Shown: piece after piece, positions 48,931-58,599 of the stretch
How the letters are laid out: the number at the start of each line of letters is the position of its first letter
How positions within the stretch are numbered: position 1 is the stretch's first letter
NCBI RefSeq assembly: GCF_017301615.1
Contig: NZ_CP059066.1
Span: forward strand, 2,988,888 to 3,052,887
DNA length: 64,000 nucleotides
Direction: 5' to 3'
Source of the DNA: Koleobacter methoxysyntrophicus
Lineage (GTDB): Bacteria; Bacillota; Thermosediminibacteria; Koleobacterales; Koleobacteraceae
Position numbers and translations under genes: made by a program
The notes under the pieces: generated by a model
What the model was told of the DNA's origin: nothing
What the model saw: the letters and a program-made list of their open reading frames with translations, nothing else
The model's database searches: none

Positions 48931-50712
48931 CTACAGAACCCTCAAAACCTCACCAACAGACGTCACCCCTTCCGCTGCCTTCAAACACGCAGCCAGCTCA
49001 AGGGGTTTAAACCCGCGTTTTAAAAGTTCCGCATACAGTGCCTCAGTATCCCGTTCTGAAATAAGGCTGCGCAGAATCTCATCATCCACCGGGATTATTT
49101 CCGCCACCGCTGTCCTTCCGGTGTAGCCGACATTGCCGCATTTCGGACATCCGCACGCAGAATAAAAATCCGTACCGGCAAAAGACACATTAAACTTCGC
49201 CTCGATTTCTTTTACCCACTCTTTTTCGGCAGCAGACAGCGGTGTTTTTTCTCTGCAGAAAGGACAGAGCTTCCTGATTAACCGCTGGGAAATAAAACCC
49301 TGTGCAGTGGCAGCCAGAAGATACGGTTCTATTCCCATATTAAAAAGGCGGTTGACGGTATCCAGCGCCGTATTGGCATGGATTGTGGCAAGCACCAGAT
49401 GCCCGGTAAGCGAACTCCTGACCGACAGCTCTGCCGTTTCTGCATCGCGCACCTCACCGACTACTATAACGTCAGGGTCCTGGCGGAGAAGTGCACGCAG
49501 CATCGAGGGATACGTTACCCCGGCCTGCGGGTTGATCTGGATCTGGTTCACGCCCGGTATTGTCTTTTCTACAGGGTCTTCCAGGGAATATATATTAATC
49601 TCGTCGGAATTGATGCTGTCTATCATAGCATATAACGTCGTTGTCTTGCCGCTTCCCGTTGCACCGGCAAGATAGATGATCCCGTGAGGTGAGTCGAGCA
49701 TCTTTCTGATCTTTCTTTCGTCATCCGCCGAAAAGCCGAGCTCAGCAAAATTCAGTATGCGTGTGTTTTTCTCAAATACGCGCATAACAATCTTTTCGCC
49801 GTTTATCGTCGGAACGGTGGATATCCGCAGGTCGTATTTAATTTTACCCAGCTCAAAATTATCCATCCTGCCGTCCTGCGGCTTGCGTTTTTCTGCTATG
49901 TCCATCCCGGCCTGAATCTTCACCCGCGCTATTATGCTCTGTACAAAACTGTCAGTGAGTTCCGGATAAACGTTCTTTGAAGACAAAACACCGTCGATCC
50001 GGAACCTGACCTGAACACCCCGTTCCAGGGGCTCAATGTGGATGTCGCTTGCGCGCATCGAAATGCCGCGCCTGACCACTTCTTCAACCCATTCTGCAGC
50101 ACCCCCTTCTATTATAACAGGAGCGCTGTTCTGGCTGTGATTTTCCAGCAGCTCTTCAAATTTTTTCTCTACTGCTCCCGAAAAAGCGAAAGAGAACCGG
50201 ACATTAAACCCTTTTTCTGCACACAGTGCGGCGACCGTATCGCGCAGGCCGGTATCGCCCAGGTCGGATACAGCAAAATAAACCATTTTCGCATCTTTGT
50301 CCAGAGCATAGGGGAGCATTCCGAGGTTTTTAAGGCTTTTTAGATCAAAGATTGATAGTACATCAGGGTTAACCTGAACATTTTTAAGTTCGATATATGA
50401 AATACCGTAATAGGCTTCCACCGCTTTTATCAGCTTCTTTTTTTCTATTCCCCTTTCCTCCAGATAAACAGCCAGCTCCTCATCCGTCCCGAAATCCGGT
50501 ATCGAACCTTCCTGCAGCAGCACAGCCTGAACCAGCTGGCTTTTTGTTACGAACCCCCGCTCGATAAGTATTTCGCCCAGCCGCTGACCGGTAGCGCTCT
50601 GAATATCGAGCGCTTCCTGCAGCTGTTTTTCGGTTATAAACCCGAGCCCTGCAAGGATTTCCCCGAGCCTTTTCTGCATCAGCCGTTTTATAACCGGCTT
50701 TAAATAAAGCAC
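48931..50712 (-). CDS. pilB: PilB/GspE-type pilus assembly ATPase
   Basis: 593 residues from a GTG at 50712 (GGGGG eight bases upstream). N-terminal MshEN-like repeats (LGEILIERGFVTKSQLVQA), then the ATPase with Walker A GATGSGKTT, an Asp box, Walker B DPDVIVVGEVRDAETA, His box and a four-Cys zinc site (CPFC, CPKC). It drives pilus extension from the cytoplasmic side. Confidence 0.9.
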   Translation of the reverse strand: MLYLKPVIKRLMQKRLGEILAGLGFITEKQLQEALDIQSATGQRLGEILIERGFVTKSQLVQAVLLQEGSIPDFGTDEELAVYLEERGIEKKKLIKAVEAYYGISYIELKNVQVNPDVLSIFDLKSLKNLGMLPYALDKDAKMVYFAVSDLGDTGLRDTVAALCAEKGFNVRFSFAFSGAVEKKFEELLENHSQNSAPVIIEGGAAEWVEEVVRRGISMRASDIHIEPLERGVQVRFRIDGVLSSKNVYPELTDSFVQSIIARVKIQAGMDIAEKRKPQDGRMDNFELGKIKYDLRISTVPTINGEKIVMRVFEKNTRILNFAELGFSADDERKIRKMLDSPHGIIYLAGATGSGKTTTLYAMIDSINSDEINIYSLEDPVEKTIPGVNQIQINPQAGVTYPSMLRALLRQDPDVIVVGEVRDAETAELSVRSSLTGHLVLATIHANTALDTVNRLFNMGIEPYLLAATAQGFISQRLIRKLCPFCREKTPLSAAEKEWVKEIEAKFNVSFAGTDFYSACGCPKCGNVGYTGRTAVAEIIPVDDEILRSLISERDTEALYAELLKRGFKPLELAACLKAAEGVTSVGEVLRVL

Positions 50713-50772
50713 GTCAAAAACCCCCTTTTTTTTTGGACAACCCCTGTAGATTACAAAACCCACACGGGAAAG

Positions 50773-50792
50773 CCCACGGCTTCAGCCGTGGG
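50773..50792. repeat. CCCACGGCT palindrome between pilT and pilB
   Basis: CCCACGGCTTCAGCCGTGGG, a perfect 9-bp stem between the pilT stop and pilB. Hairpins with this core are known from IS200/IS605-family ends; it could also act as an mRNA processing hairpin. Confidence 0.45.
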
Positions 50793-50798
50793 AGAATA

Positions 50799-51851
50799 TC
50801 AGCGCTGAACCATACGTTTAAATGTCTCTATATCCTTTGCGTGTTCCAGAGCAGTATCGCGGTCAATCAATCCTCTTTTGTAAAGGGCCGCCAGGCTTTG
50901 TTCATAAGTACACGAACCGAGTTTTCTGTGATTAAGCAAAATCTGATCCTTAATAGAACTGTGCGGACCGTTTTCCTTTATAATACTTTTAATCCCGTCG
51001 GTTGCAAACATTACTTCACAGACGGGCACACGTCCACCGGATACTGCAGGTACAAGACACTGGCTTATTATCCCCTGCAGTATGCTGGACAGCTGGACCC
51101 GTATCTGCTGCTGCTGGACCGGCGGGAAAACGTCTATAATTCTGTCTATAGTTTCTGCAGCACTTCGAGTATGCAGGGTTGCAAACACCAGATGGCCCGT
51201 TTCGGCCATTGTTATGGCGTTCTGAATCGTTTCCAGGTCGCGCATCTCGCCGACAAGCAGGATATCCGGGTCTTCACGCATAGCGCTTCTTACCGCATCG
51301 GCAAAATTTTCTACATCGGTCCCCACCTCGCGCTGGTTGACTATACAGCGCCTGTGCGGGTGTATAAACTCTACAGGGTCTTCGATGGTGATGATATGTT
51401 TTTCCTGCGCCCTGTTAATTTCGTTTATTAATGCAGCAAGTGTCGTTGATTTGCCGCTGCCCGTCGGGCCCGTAACCAGCACCAACCCGTCTCTTAAAGA
51501 CGTGAATTTTTTTACGGATTCGGGAAGCAGAAGCTGATCGACTGTCGGGACCTCCGCGGGTATCACGCGGAGAACGACGGCATCTGCACCCCTCTGTTTA
51601 AAGACATGCCCCCTGAACCTCCGGCCTTCGGCATGAAAGGAAAAATCAAAACTCCGTTTTTGACCGTAATTTTCGTAATTCTCCCCTAGAAGCTGTTTTG
51701 CCGTTTCAGCCAGAGCCCCTGCAGAAAAAACATCAAACTGACGCTGTACAGCGAGCCTGCCGTTAATTCTGAAGACGGGCGGCAGGCCTTCGGTAAGATG
51801 AATATCCGATGCTTTCTGGTCAAGTGCGGATTTTATTATGTCTGTTATCAA
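50799..51851 (-). CDS. pilT: PilT twitching ATPase
   Basis: 350 residues. Walker A GPTGSGKSTT, Walker B EDPDILLVGEMRDLET, His-box segment GHLVFATLHTRSAAETIDR, and GIKSIIKE in place of the usual AIRNLIRE, the PilT-specific C-terminal motif. PilT powers pilus retraction. Confidence 0.9.
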   Translation of the reverse strand: MITDIIKSALDQKASDIHLTEGLPPVFRINGRLAVQRQFDVFSAGALAETAKQLLGENYENYGQKRSFDFSFHAEGRRFRGHVFKQRGADAVVLRVIPAEVPTVDQLLLPESVKKFTSLRDGLVLVTGPTGSGKSTTLAALINEINRAQEKHIITIEDPVEFIHPHRRCIVNQREVGTDVENFADAVRSAMREDPDILLVGEMRDLETIQNAITMAETGHLVFATLHTRSAAETIDRIIDVFPPVQQQQIRVQLSSILQGIISQCLVPAVSGGRVPVCEVMFATDGIKSIIKENGPHSSIKDQILLNHRKLGSCTYEQSLAALYKRGLIDRDTALEHAKDIETFKRMVQR

Positions 51852-51928
51852 AATTTATACCTCCAATCTGCAAAATATTTGCAGGGCAGTATAACGCATG
51901 CTGCCCTGCAGAAAAGGAAGAAATATTG

Positions 51929-53434
51929 CTACATAGGCGGCGGCGACTGAGGGTTGGAACGCAGATACGGATACGTCTCGCCCTCGTCGATCTGCCAGAC
52001 GGTGTCGAAATCCCAATCCACAAAGGTTGACTGCTGCTTCATCTCGGCCGTCGTCCTGCCCGTGCCGCCGGCGCTGGTCGTCAAGCCGGAGGTTATGGTG
52101 TCCCAGTAGCTGGCGGTAACCCTAGAACCAACATTGTACCCTACCAGACCCCCGGCATAGCTTGTACCCGAAACGCTGCCGGTTGAATAAGACCTGGTAA
52201 TCATCGCCCACGATACTTCTGAATCAGTGTTTGAGCCAACCAGGCCGCCGACACGGGTATTACCGGTTACACTGGCCGTCGAATAGGAATCAATAATTTT
52301 TGAAAGATTAAGCCCCACCAATCCGCCAACATGGGCATTGCCGGTTACACTGCCGGTCGAATAACACCTTGTAACCCAACCTGATTCATTACGGCCAAGC
52401 AAGCCGCCGGTACTGTAAGTACCGCCGGTTACTGAACACGTTGAAAACGAATCGATTATACCGTCATGCCGGTAAGTATACCCTACCAGCCCACCGGTAT
52501 TCATCCATTTGCCGGTTACGCTGCCGGTCGAATAAGAATTGGCGATGGTTGAACCGTTTCGGATATATCCGGCCAGGCCTCCGGTATTGCTGTAGCCCGT
52601 TACGTTTACGGATTCCAGCGCCACGTTGGAAATCGATGCTCCGTATACAAAGCCGAACAGACCCTGGTAGCTGACACCCGGCCGGTTGATATACAGGTTC
52701 CTTATCACAAAACCGTTACCGTCAAAGGTGCCGGTAAAACTCTTTGAGTCGCTGCCGATCGGTGCCCAGCCCGTGCCGTCGCCGTAATAATCAAAACCCT
52801 CAAGGTCGATGTCAGACATCAAAATATAACTGCCGTTATACGGATACGACGGGTCGCGGCCGATCTTCGCTAATTCCTCCGCCGTCCTGATCACTATCTC
52901 GCCTTCAGCAGGCTCGCGGAGCGGACCGCGGGATGAACTGCCGCCTCCGGCAGATGAAGGCATGGAATACGGGTCCAGTATATAAAGTTCGCCTGCGGGG
53001 TTCCGGAATACGTAATTGTCCAGGCTCGAGCGGACCAGAATATACGGCTCAAGCTTCTCGCCGTCCAGCCGGTAAAAGTTTATCTCCGACGGGTCTTTAC
53101 CCTCCTTTTCGGCTATATATGCCCTCAGCTCCGACAGGTCGCCCCAGGACATAAGCTTCAGGTCGAATACGCGCACGCCGGCCAGCTCTTCGTCCGAAAG
53201 CGCAGGCCGGATCACCGGCCAGTCGTCGTGGTGGCCGTAATACCTGATCGACGCTTCATACAAAAGCCGGCCGTCGGCCTGCAGCCGCACAAGATACGCC
53301 CTGCGCGTGAAGCCGACATAGCCGGGAACGGCGATCAATACAAGGACCGCAAGCACGGCCAGCACCGCTATCAGCTCAACCAGTGTAAAGCCGCTCGACC
53401 GGCCGCGGAATAATCTGCGGTAAAAAAGTGACAT
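51929..53434 (-). CDS. GLUG-repeat pilin 2
   Basis: 501 residues, start ATG at 53434 (GGAGGTGTTC upstream). N-terminal 170 residues nearly the same as GLUG pilin 1, and the C-terminal 45 residues identical. In between it has its own set of GLUG repeats (GGLVGYTYRHDG, GGLLGRNESGW and others) and shares the block YNGSYILMSDIDLEGFDYY with pilin 3 rather than 1. Lies between pilT and the M23 peptidase gene. Confidence 0.75.
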   Translation of the reverse strand: MSLFYRRLFRGRSSGFTLVELIAVLAVLAVLVLIAVPGYVGFTRRAYLVRLQADGRLLYEASIRYYGHHDDWPVIRPALSDEELAGVRVFDLKLMSWGDLSELRAYIAEKEGKDPSEINFYRLDGEKLEPYILVRSSLDNYVFRNPAGELYILDPYSMPSSAGGGSSSRGPLREPAEGEIVIRTAEELAKIGRDPSYPYNGSYILMSDIDLEGFDYYGDGTGWAPIGSDSKSFTGTFDGNGFVIRNLYINRPGVSYQGLFGFVYGASISNVALESVNVTGYSNTGGLAGYIRNGSTIANSYSTGSVTGKWMNTGGLVGYTYRHDGIIDSFSTCSVTGGTYSTGGLLGRNESGWVTRCYSTGSVTGNAHVGGLVGLNLSKIIDSYSTASVTGNTRVGGLVGSNTDSEVSWAMITRSYSTGSVSGTSYAGGLVGYNVGSRVTASYWDTITSGLTTSAGGTGRTTAEMKQQSTFVDWDFDTVWQIDEGETYPYLRSNPQSPPPM

Positions 53435-53461
53435 GAATAGAACACCTCCATGATAAATTTC

Positions 53462-54205
53462 TTATTCACCGTTTTTCTGCCGTAGAAATACATGCACGGG
53501 GTCGATCGTAACAAGCAGCTCAAAATGCAGATGCGGGCCTGTAGAACTGCCCGTGCTGCCTGCATAACCGATTATCTGACCTTTTTTTACCCATGTCCCG
53601 TATCGAATACTGCCGGGTATACGGGCAAGATGGGCATAAAGTGTTCTGATTTTGCCGTTCTCGTGGCTTATTATTACCGTATTCCCGTAACCTTCCCGCC
53701 AGCGGGCGGATATAACGGCACCGTCGAGGACCGCATATACCGGCTGTCCCTCGATCCCGGCTTCCGAAATATCTATCCCCCAGTGCATTGTTTTCTCTTC
53801 TTCACCGTCCAGCGACCGCATACCGTACCCTGAAACTATATTGAAATAGTCGATATCTACCGGCAGTCCGATATCCTTCAGGTGATCGAAGATTTCAGGG
53901 AATTCAGGTTCCCCTGCTCTGACTGCCGTCAGCGAAAACATCGGATTCAGCCTCCCGAACGAAACAATGCCGTCGCGTTCCATCTGTTTGATGTCTTCTG
54001 CTGTCAGCCTGTAAAAAGCAGGCAGACTGCTGTCTTCCGGCCCGGTTTCGAAAATAACTGATTCATCTGCCGGGATAAACCCATCCGGCATGCCGCCTGC
54101 TGATGGTTCAACGTCGGGCAGGTCGAAAGATAAGGAACGGGCAACGGTAAAACAGAATAAAAGCGCTGCAAAAATCCCCGATGCAAACCATTTTGCCGTT
54201 TTCAA
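53462..54205 (-). CDS. M23-family peptidoglycan endopeptidase
   Basis: 247 residues. A signal or anchor segment (FASGIFAALLFCFTVARSL), then the zinc peptidase domain with HWGID, LYAHL and GPHLHFEL (LytM/lysostaphin type). Embedded in the pilus operon, it may open the cell wall for pilus passage. Confidence 0.8.
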   Translation of the reverse strand: MKTAKWFASGIFAALLFCFTVARSLSFDLPDVEPSAGGMPDGFIPADESVIFETGPEDSSLPAFYRLTAEDIKQMERDGIVSFGRLNPMFSLTAVRAGEPEFPEIFDHLKDIGLPVDIDYFNIVSGYGMRSLDGEEEKTMHWGIDISEAGIEGQPVYAVLDGAVISARWREGYGNTVIISHENGKIRTLYAHLARIPGSIRYGTWVKKGQIIGYAGSTGSSTGPHLHFELLVTIDPVHVFLRQKNGE

Positions 54206-54224
54206 AAGTCAACCCTCCTTTTTT

Positions 54225-55835
54225 TCAGCCCTGCATGAACTGGCCGCTTGTAAGGTCGAGAAGCGGGATAAACACCGCAAGAACGACGGGTATCACTACC
54301 GCCGCGACAGCCAGGATCATCACCGGTTGAAGCATCTGGATTGCATTGTTTACAGCGGTTTTGAGCTGTTCGGAATACAGAGATGCCATGTAGTTCAGCA
54401 CATAATCGAGCCTGCCGGATTCTTCGCCAGTGTTAACCATGCTGCAGAACATGGAGTCGAAAAACGAGTAACGGGAAAGTGCTTTTGACAGCTCCACGCC
54501 CTCAAGGACGGTTTCCGCCGCATCTTCTATACCGGCACGGACAACTGCGCTGGGCACCGTGCGGGCAGACATCATCAGGCTGTCGATCATCCTGACGCCG
54601 TTTTTGAGCATCAGGCCCATTATGTGCGAAAAGTAAAACAGGGAGCCGGTAAGGACGAACCCGCGGGTCAGCGGCAGTTTTAGAAGTATTTCGTCGCGAA
54701 TCCGGATGTATTTTTCTCCCAGCGGCTTTATCCTGCCCAGCAAAAGGTTTATCCCTGCAAAACCCAGCACAACAGCGGGCACTATATACTTGATTAACCC
54801 TGCTGCAGCGAAAACCATGCGTGTGAATCGCGGCAGTTCTGCACCCAGATCGGCAAACAAATCGGCAAACATGGGTATGAAAAACTGAGAACCGGCGACC
54901 AGCATTACTGTTACGACAACAAGGATGATTACCGGATAGGCCATTGCTCCTTTTATGCTCCGAAGGGTTTTCTCCTGCGTTTCAAGAAAGTCAGCGGCAT
55001 CGAACAGGCAGGTGCTCAATGTGCCTGATGTCTCGCCTACCGCAACGAGCGCAAGGCAGAGGTCGTTAAACTGCTTCGGGTACCGCGACAGGGCATAGGA
55101 AAGCGAGTTGCCTGCACTTACGTCGTCAAGGACCTGCTGAATCAGCCCCCTGAACCGCCGGCTGCGTGTGCCGTCTTTCAGGATCACCAGCGCGCGCGAC
55201 AGCGATACGCCGGATGAAAGGAGCACGGCCAGCTGTTTCATGAACTGACGGACCTCGCGGAGCGATATTCGGGCGTTTTTTGTGTCCCTGCGCCGGATCC
55301 GCTCCCATGGGATTTTTCTGCCGTCTGTGATACCGGGCCTGCGCGGTTTTGGACTGACCGCACTTTTTTCGTTTAAAATATCGCGGCCAGGTGCGGGTTT
55401 TTCGATTGCATGCTCACCGGTATCACCGCCGTCCGGCGCCCCGATTGTAATATCTTCTTCAAGGAATATTTTTATTCTATCACCGGAGGAAATTGACCCT
55501 GCAGATTTATTCAGCGCGGTCAGCAGTTCGCTGTTTTTTATGGCCCCCAGGGACGCCGCAGACTGAAGTACAAGCCCGGCGCTTTTTTTGAACCTCTTTA
55601 TACCCGCTGCCAGCTTCAATGCTGGAACGGCCAGCTTTTTGAGCAGTGCGTATTCCTTTACGGGCTTCAGGTATACGACAGCAGTTACGCCGTTACTCTT
55701 TAACCTGCGTACGGCATCTCCGGGTGCAGATGCTTCAATAATGCCGCTGACTGCTTCTTTCTCGCTGTTATAACCCCTGTACACGTATTTCTTCTGATGT
55801 GATTTTTTTCTGTTTTTTCTCCATACCGCCAGCAT
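54225..55835 (-). CDS. pilC: PilC-type inner-membrane platform protein
   Basis: 536 residues from the ATG at 55835 (GGGAG upstream). An unusual basic N-terminal region of about 180 residues precedes the two T2SF domains (RQFMKQLAVLLSSGVSLSRAL and FSHIMGLMLKNGVRMIDSL) with three or four membrane helices. It binds PilB and anchors the growing pilus. Confidence 0.85.
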   Translation of the reverse strand: MLAVWRKNRKKSHQKKYVYRGYNSEKEAVSGIIEASAPGDAVRRLKSNGVTAVVYLKPVKEYALLKKLAVPALKLAAGIKRFKKSAGLVLQSAASLGAIKNSELLTALNKSAGSISSGDRIKIFLEEDITIGAPDGGDTGEHAIEKPAPGRDILNEKSAVSPKPRRPGITDGRKIPWERIRRRDTKNARISLREVRQFMKQLAVLLSSGVSLSRALVILKDGTRSRRFRGLIQQVLDDVSAGNSLSYALSRYPKQFNDLCLALVAVGETSGTLSTCLFDAADFLETQEKTLRSIKGAMAYPVIILVVVTVMLVAGSQFFIPMFADLFADLGAELPRFTRMVFAAAGLIKYIVPAVVLGFAGINLLLGRIKPLGEKYIRIRDEILLKLPLTRGFVLTGSLFYFSHIMGLMLKNGVRMIDSLMMSARTVPSAVVRAGIEDAAETVLEGVELSKALSRYSFFDSMFCSMVNTGEESGRLDYVLNYMASLYSEQLKTAVNNAIQMLQPVMILAVAAVVIPVVLAVFIPLLDLTSGQFMQG

Positions 55836-55863
55836 GCCGCCATCTCCCTTCTTCTTTTCTGAA

Positions 55864-55900
55864 ATAAAAACAAAGCCCCCTTTGTATCCAGGGGCTTTGG
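55864..55900 (-). terminator. pilA terminator
   Basis: CCAAAGCCCC/GGGGGCTTTG stem followed by T5 on the minus strand, 15 bases after the pilA stop. It should reduce read-through into pilC and so raise pilA over platform genes. Confidence 0.8.
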
Positions 55901-55914
55901 CATAAGCTGTTAGT

Positions 55915-56382
55915 TTAGTTGATCTTGTAAAGACCGCTGAAGAGGTCGCCCTTGCTGTCGGGGAAGGCATTCTTGCTCATTACAACCCCTTCAAAGTCGC
56001 CGGGTGCGGTGATTATGAAGTAGCTGCTGATCGGGTTCTTGGTAGAACGGATATAGGGGGCTACCAGGGTTTCGTCGATTTCATATACGTCTCCCGTAAT
56101 GCCGCTGTTGCTCAGAAAAGTCTTTACTTCGTCGGCTATATCAGTTGTAGTTGCAAGGTCGATTGCGGTTCCGGCAGGCCATACGTCATCATTATTTAGC
56201 GCGTACTGATATGCAGCCTGTTCCAGAAGCTTGGAATCGGCCTTCATGGCGGTTACGGCAGCGTCTTTGGTGGAGCCCAGGTAACGGGGAACACCCATAG
56301 CCACCAGGATAGCAAGCACACCCATAACGACGATAAGCTCAATAAGAGTAAAACCCTTTCTGTTCCTTATTTTCTTAAACAT
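55915..56382 (-). CDS. pilA: Major type IV pilin
   Basis: 155 residues from the ATG at 56382 (AGGAGGAATTCT upstream). Class III leader MFKKIRNRKG cut before FTLIELIVVMGVLAIL, with the Glu5; then a small globular domain. Size and terminator point to the main structural subunit. An IS-end relic lies just upstream, between this gene and the minor-pilin operon. Confidence 0.85.
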   Translation of the reverse strand: MFKKIRNRKGFTLIELIVVMGVLAILVAMGVPRYLGSTKDAAVTAMKADSKLLEQAAYQYALNNDDVWPAGTAIDLATTTDIADEVKTFLSNSGITGDVYEIDETLVAPYIRSTKNPISSYFIITAPGDFEGVVMSKNAFPDSKGDLFSGLYKIN

Positions 56383-56451
56383 AGAATTCCTCCTTTTAAA
56401 ATTTTTTTTATTTCTCCCTCCGGTCCAAAAAAATTTTTTATACCTCCCTGA

Positions 56452-56545
56452 GTGAACTACCCCCACCTGTAGACGTGGCGGCTTCGTGGTCAAGGTAACT
56501 TCTGTTACCAGATTCCCCACGCTCAAAGGGCCGTTCCGTCCCCGA
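56452..56545. repeat. Solo IS200/IS605-like end upstream of pilA
   Basis: GTGAACTACCCCCAC with a CCCCAC/GTGG hairpin, GGCTTC, then GTGGTCAAGGTAACTTCTGT. This matches the start of the elements at 16214 and 14605 in layout. No transposase nearby. Confidence 0.5.
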
Positions 56546-56737
56546 AATACTATTTACACGGCTAATTTTATCTGTGCGCTCTTCCCCCCTTTTTTTTCTG
56601 CATTATCCGGCAGAGGGGGAGGGAGCTTCCCCCGCAAGGGGGTAAAAACAGGCCTTGAGTGCCCGCTGCCGGATGCCGCAGGTAGTGCTGCAAACAGACT
56701 GCCGCCCGAGACTCTGCGGGCTGCAGTCAAAATTAAA

Positions 56738-56813
56738 GGGGACGGAGAAACCATAACCGACAACATGCCGTTCTTACCAACGGCCTCCTGTACGGTACGG
56801 TTTCCCCGTCCCC
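56738..56813. repeat. MITE-like inverted repeat, second copy
   Basis: Same 76-base element as at 30456-30531, with one mismatch in the left end (GGGGACGGAGAAACC). It was duplicated with the pilus cluster. Confidence 0.65.
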
Positions 56814-56839
56814 GTTTGCGTCTATTAAATTGTTCGTCT

Positions 56840-57139
56840 CTAATTATAAACCGTTTTTTTCTGGATGTCAAGCGTTTTTGGATTTTTTTCTGATGCAAGT
56901 TTTTTGAGCCTGCAGTAAAACTTCAATATTTCTTCCGGTGTGACTATATATTCGGCAGCAATCATATTCCGGGTTATTCTTATTGTCCCGAAATTCCACA
57001 GCCGCTTGATTTCTTCATACAGACCGGCATTTTCTACTTCAACATTTATTCTATAGTGTTTTATGCGGCCTGCGGCAAGCACCGTTTCCACCGAGCTGAC
57101 GATAGAAAACTGTGTTATTTTACCGATAAAATCGATCAA
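56840..57139 (-). CDS. Small unknown protein of the pilus cluster, second copy
   Basis: 99 residues, same as 30558-30866 with a few changes and without the tripeptide Gly-Ile-Asn near the end. No pilin leader. Confidence 0.5.
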   Translation of the reverse strand: MIDFIGKITQFSIVSSVETVLAAGRIKHYRINVEVENAGLYEEIKRLWNFGTIRITRNMIAAEYIVTPEEILKFYCRLKKLASEKNPKTLDIQKKTVYN

Positions 57140-57154
57140 TATTTATACCCCCTT

Positions 57155-57811
57155 TTAGTAGAGAACATAAACCCTGTTTTTGCTTTTCGGTGCAAGGTCA
57201 ATCTTTACCGTGTATCGATTGACTGTTTCGACTGCTACCGTCCTTGAAACCGTCTGTTCGTAAGATACTTCCACAATCGAACTGCCGGGACCTGTATGCA
57301 GCCTGTAGGTCCCGTAACCCCAGCCCCAGGTGTCGGTTGAGCTGCTGTAGATATCGTCCAGGACCCATGTATCATAACCGTCTACCGTCCCCGACCGGAT
57401 CAGACTGCCGGAAGGCGAATAAAGATGTACCGTCAGCGGGCCGGATGCTGTTATGTCTATATATGCTGTCGTTTCGGAGTATATGTCGAAATACACATCA
57501 AGCTCCTGTTCTTCTGCCTGGCGAATGATATAAACCGGCTCTTTTTCGATAGAGATTTCTTCGATGTTTACATAAACGTTCAGGTCGTCAAAATCGACCG
57601 GCAGGCTGTAGGATATGTTCGACTCTAACAGTGCCAGAACCCGCTCAACCGCTGCCCTGCGGCAGTGATAGGACCGGATCTCTGATATCCGCGTGTTTAC
57701 AGCCCTGCCGAGAGCGGCCTGGGGATAAAAAAGCACCGCAGTATATATCGATACCGCACCCATAAGTGCCAGCACGATTACGGTAATAAATCCGCCGTTT
57801 CTGTTTTTCAA
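57155..57811 (-). CDS. PilX-like minor pilin, second copy
   Basis: 218 residues with six or so substitutions against 30882-31538 (for example DSSTDTW to SSSTDTW). Same leader with Gly-Gly-Phe. Confidence 0.6.
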   Translation of the reverse strand: MKNRNGGFITVIVLALMGAVSIYTAVLFYPQAALGRAVNTRISEIRSYHCRRAAVERVLALLESNISYSLPVDFDDLNVYVNIEEISIEKEPVYIIRQAEEQELDVYFDIYSETTAYIDITASGPLTVHLYSPSGSLIRSGTVDGYDTWVLDDIYSSSTDTWGWGYGTYRLHTGPGSSIVEVSYEQTVSRTVAVETVNRYTVKIDLAPKSKNRVYVLY

Positions 57812-58170
57812 CGGGACGGCGCCCCCTTCGTTAAATATCTTACGCTGAGAATTGATGCGGCAGAAACTATGCCCAGCCCGATGGGAAGCATTATATCAAA
57901 CCCGACCAAAACATAACATGCTGCAAACCCCAGGCCGGTAAAAAGCTCGCCTGCCGGATAAATGCCGGATATCCGGCTGCCGCAGTAACGGCACCGGCCG
58001 CGCAGTAGAATATAGCTGAATACCGGCACAAGGTCCGCAGCATTTAAAACGCGGTTGCAGGCGGTGCAGTGCGACCTGGTGAAAAGGCTTTCGCCGGCGG
58101 GAATTCTGAGCGCAAGCACGTTGTAGAAGCTGCCCATGCACAAACCGAAAATGAAAAACAGCAGAATCAT
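57808..58170 (-). CDS. Prepilin peptidase N-terminal domain alone, second copy
   Basis: 120 residues, four-Cys domain as in 31535-31897 with three substitutions. The split from the protease domains is thus the same in both loci and predates the duplication. Confidence 0.75.
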   Translation of the reverse strand: MILLFFIFGLCMGSFYNVLALRIPAGESLFTRSHCTACNRVLNAADLVPVFSYILLRGRCRYCGSRISGIYPAGELFTGLGFAACYVLVGFDIMLPIGLGIVSAASILSVRYLTKGAPSR

Positions 58171-58191
58171 TGTTTTTTGTTCCCCCTTTTT

Positions 58192-58599
58192 TTAGTTTTC
58201 AAGAAAGATTTTGTAAATTTTTGAGATTTCGGTTTCGCCCGTTATTTTTACTGTGAGAACCGCATTTTCTGTTAACAAAGCTTCTATATGCCCTTTGTAC
58301 AGGCTGCGGCTGCGGCCGTTTCGCTCCCTGATTATCCGGCCGTCGTCAGAATTGTAATACAGGCTGCCGTTTATCTCAAACCGATCGGCAGATATTATTT
58401 CGATATCACCCCCCCGTTCTATGTCATGCATTAAAGCGGATTCCAGGGTAAGCAGTGATACGTTTTTCACCGAATAGTCGATAATGTTATAGACGGTGCC
58501 CAGAGCTCCGGTCCAGCTTGAAAAGAACAAAAGCAGGATGCTCGATGCGATAACCGTCCAGAGGACAAGGTCCATTACTATATAACCTTTACTGCCCAT
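58192..58599 (-). CDS. Minor pilin (PilW/GspJ-like), second copy
   Basis: 135 residues, two substitutions relative to 31918-32325 (RERNGRS, FLEN). Overlaps the PilV-like gene by 11 bases as in locus 1. Confidence 0.6.
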   Translation of the reverse strand: MGSKGYIVMDLVLWTVIASSILLLFFSSWTGALGTVYNIIDYSVKNVSLLTLESALMHDIERGGDIEIISADRFEINGSLYYNSDDGRIIRERNGRSRSLYKGHIEALLTENAVLTVKITGETEISKIYKIFLEN

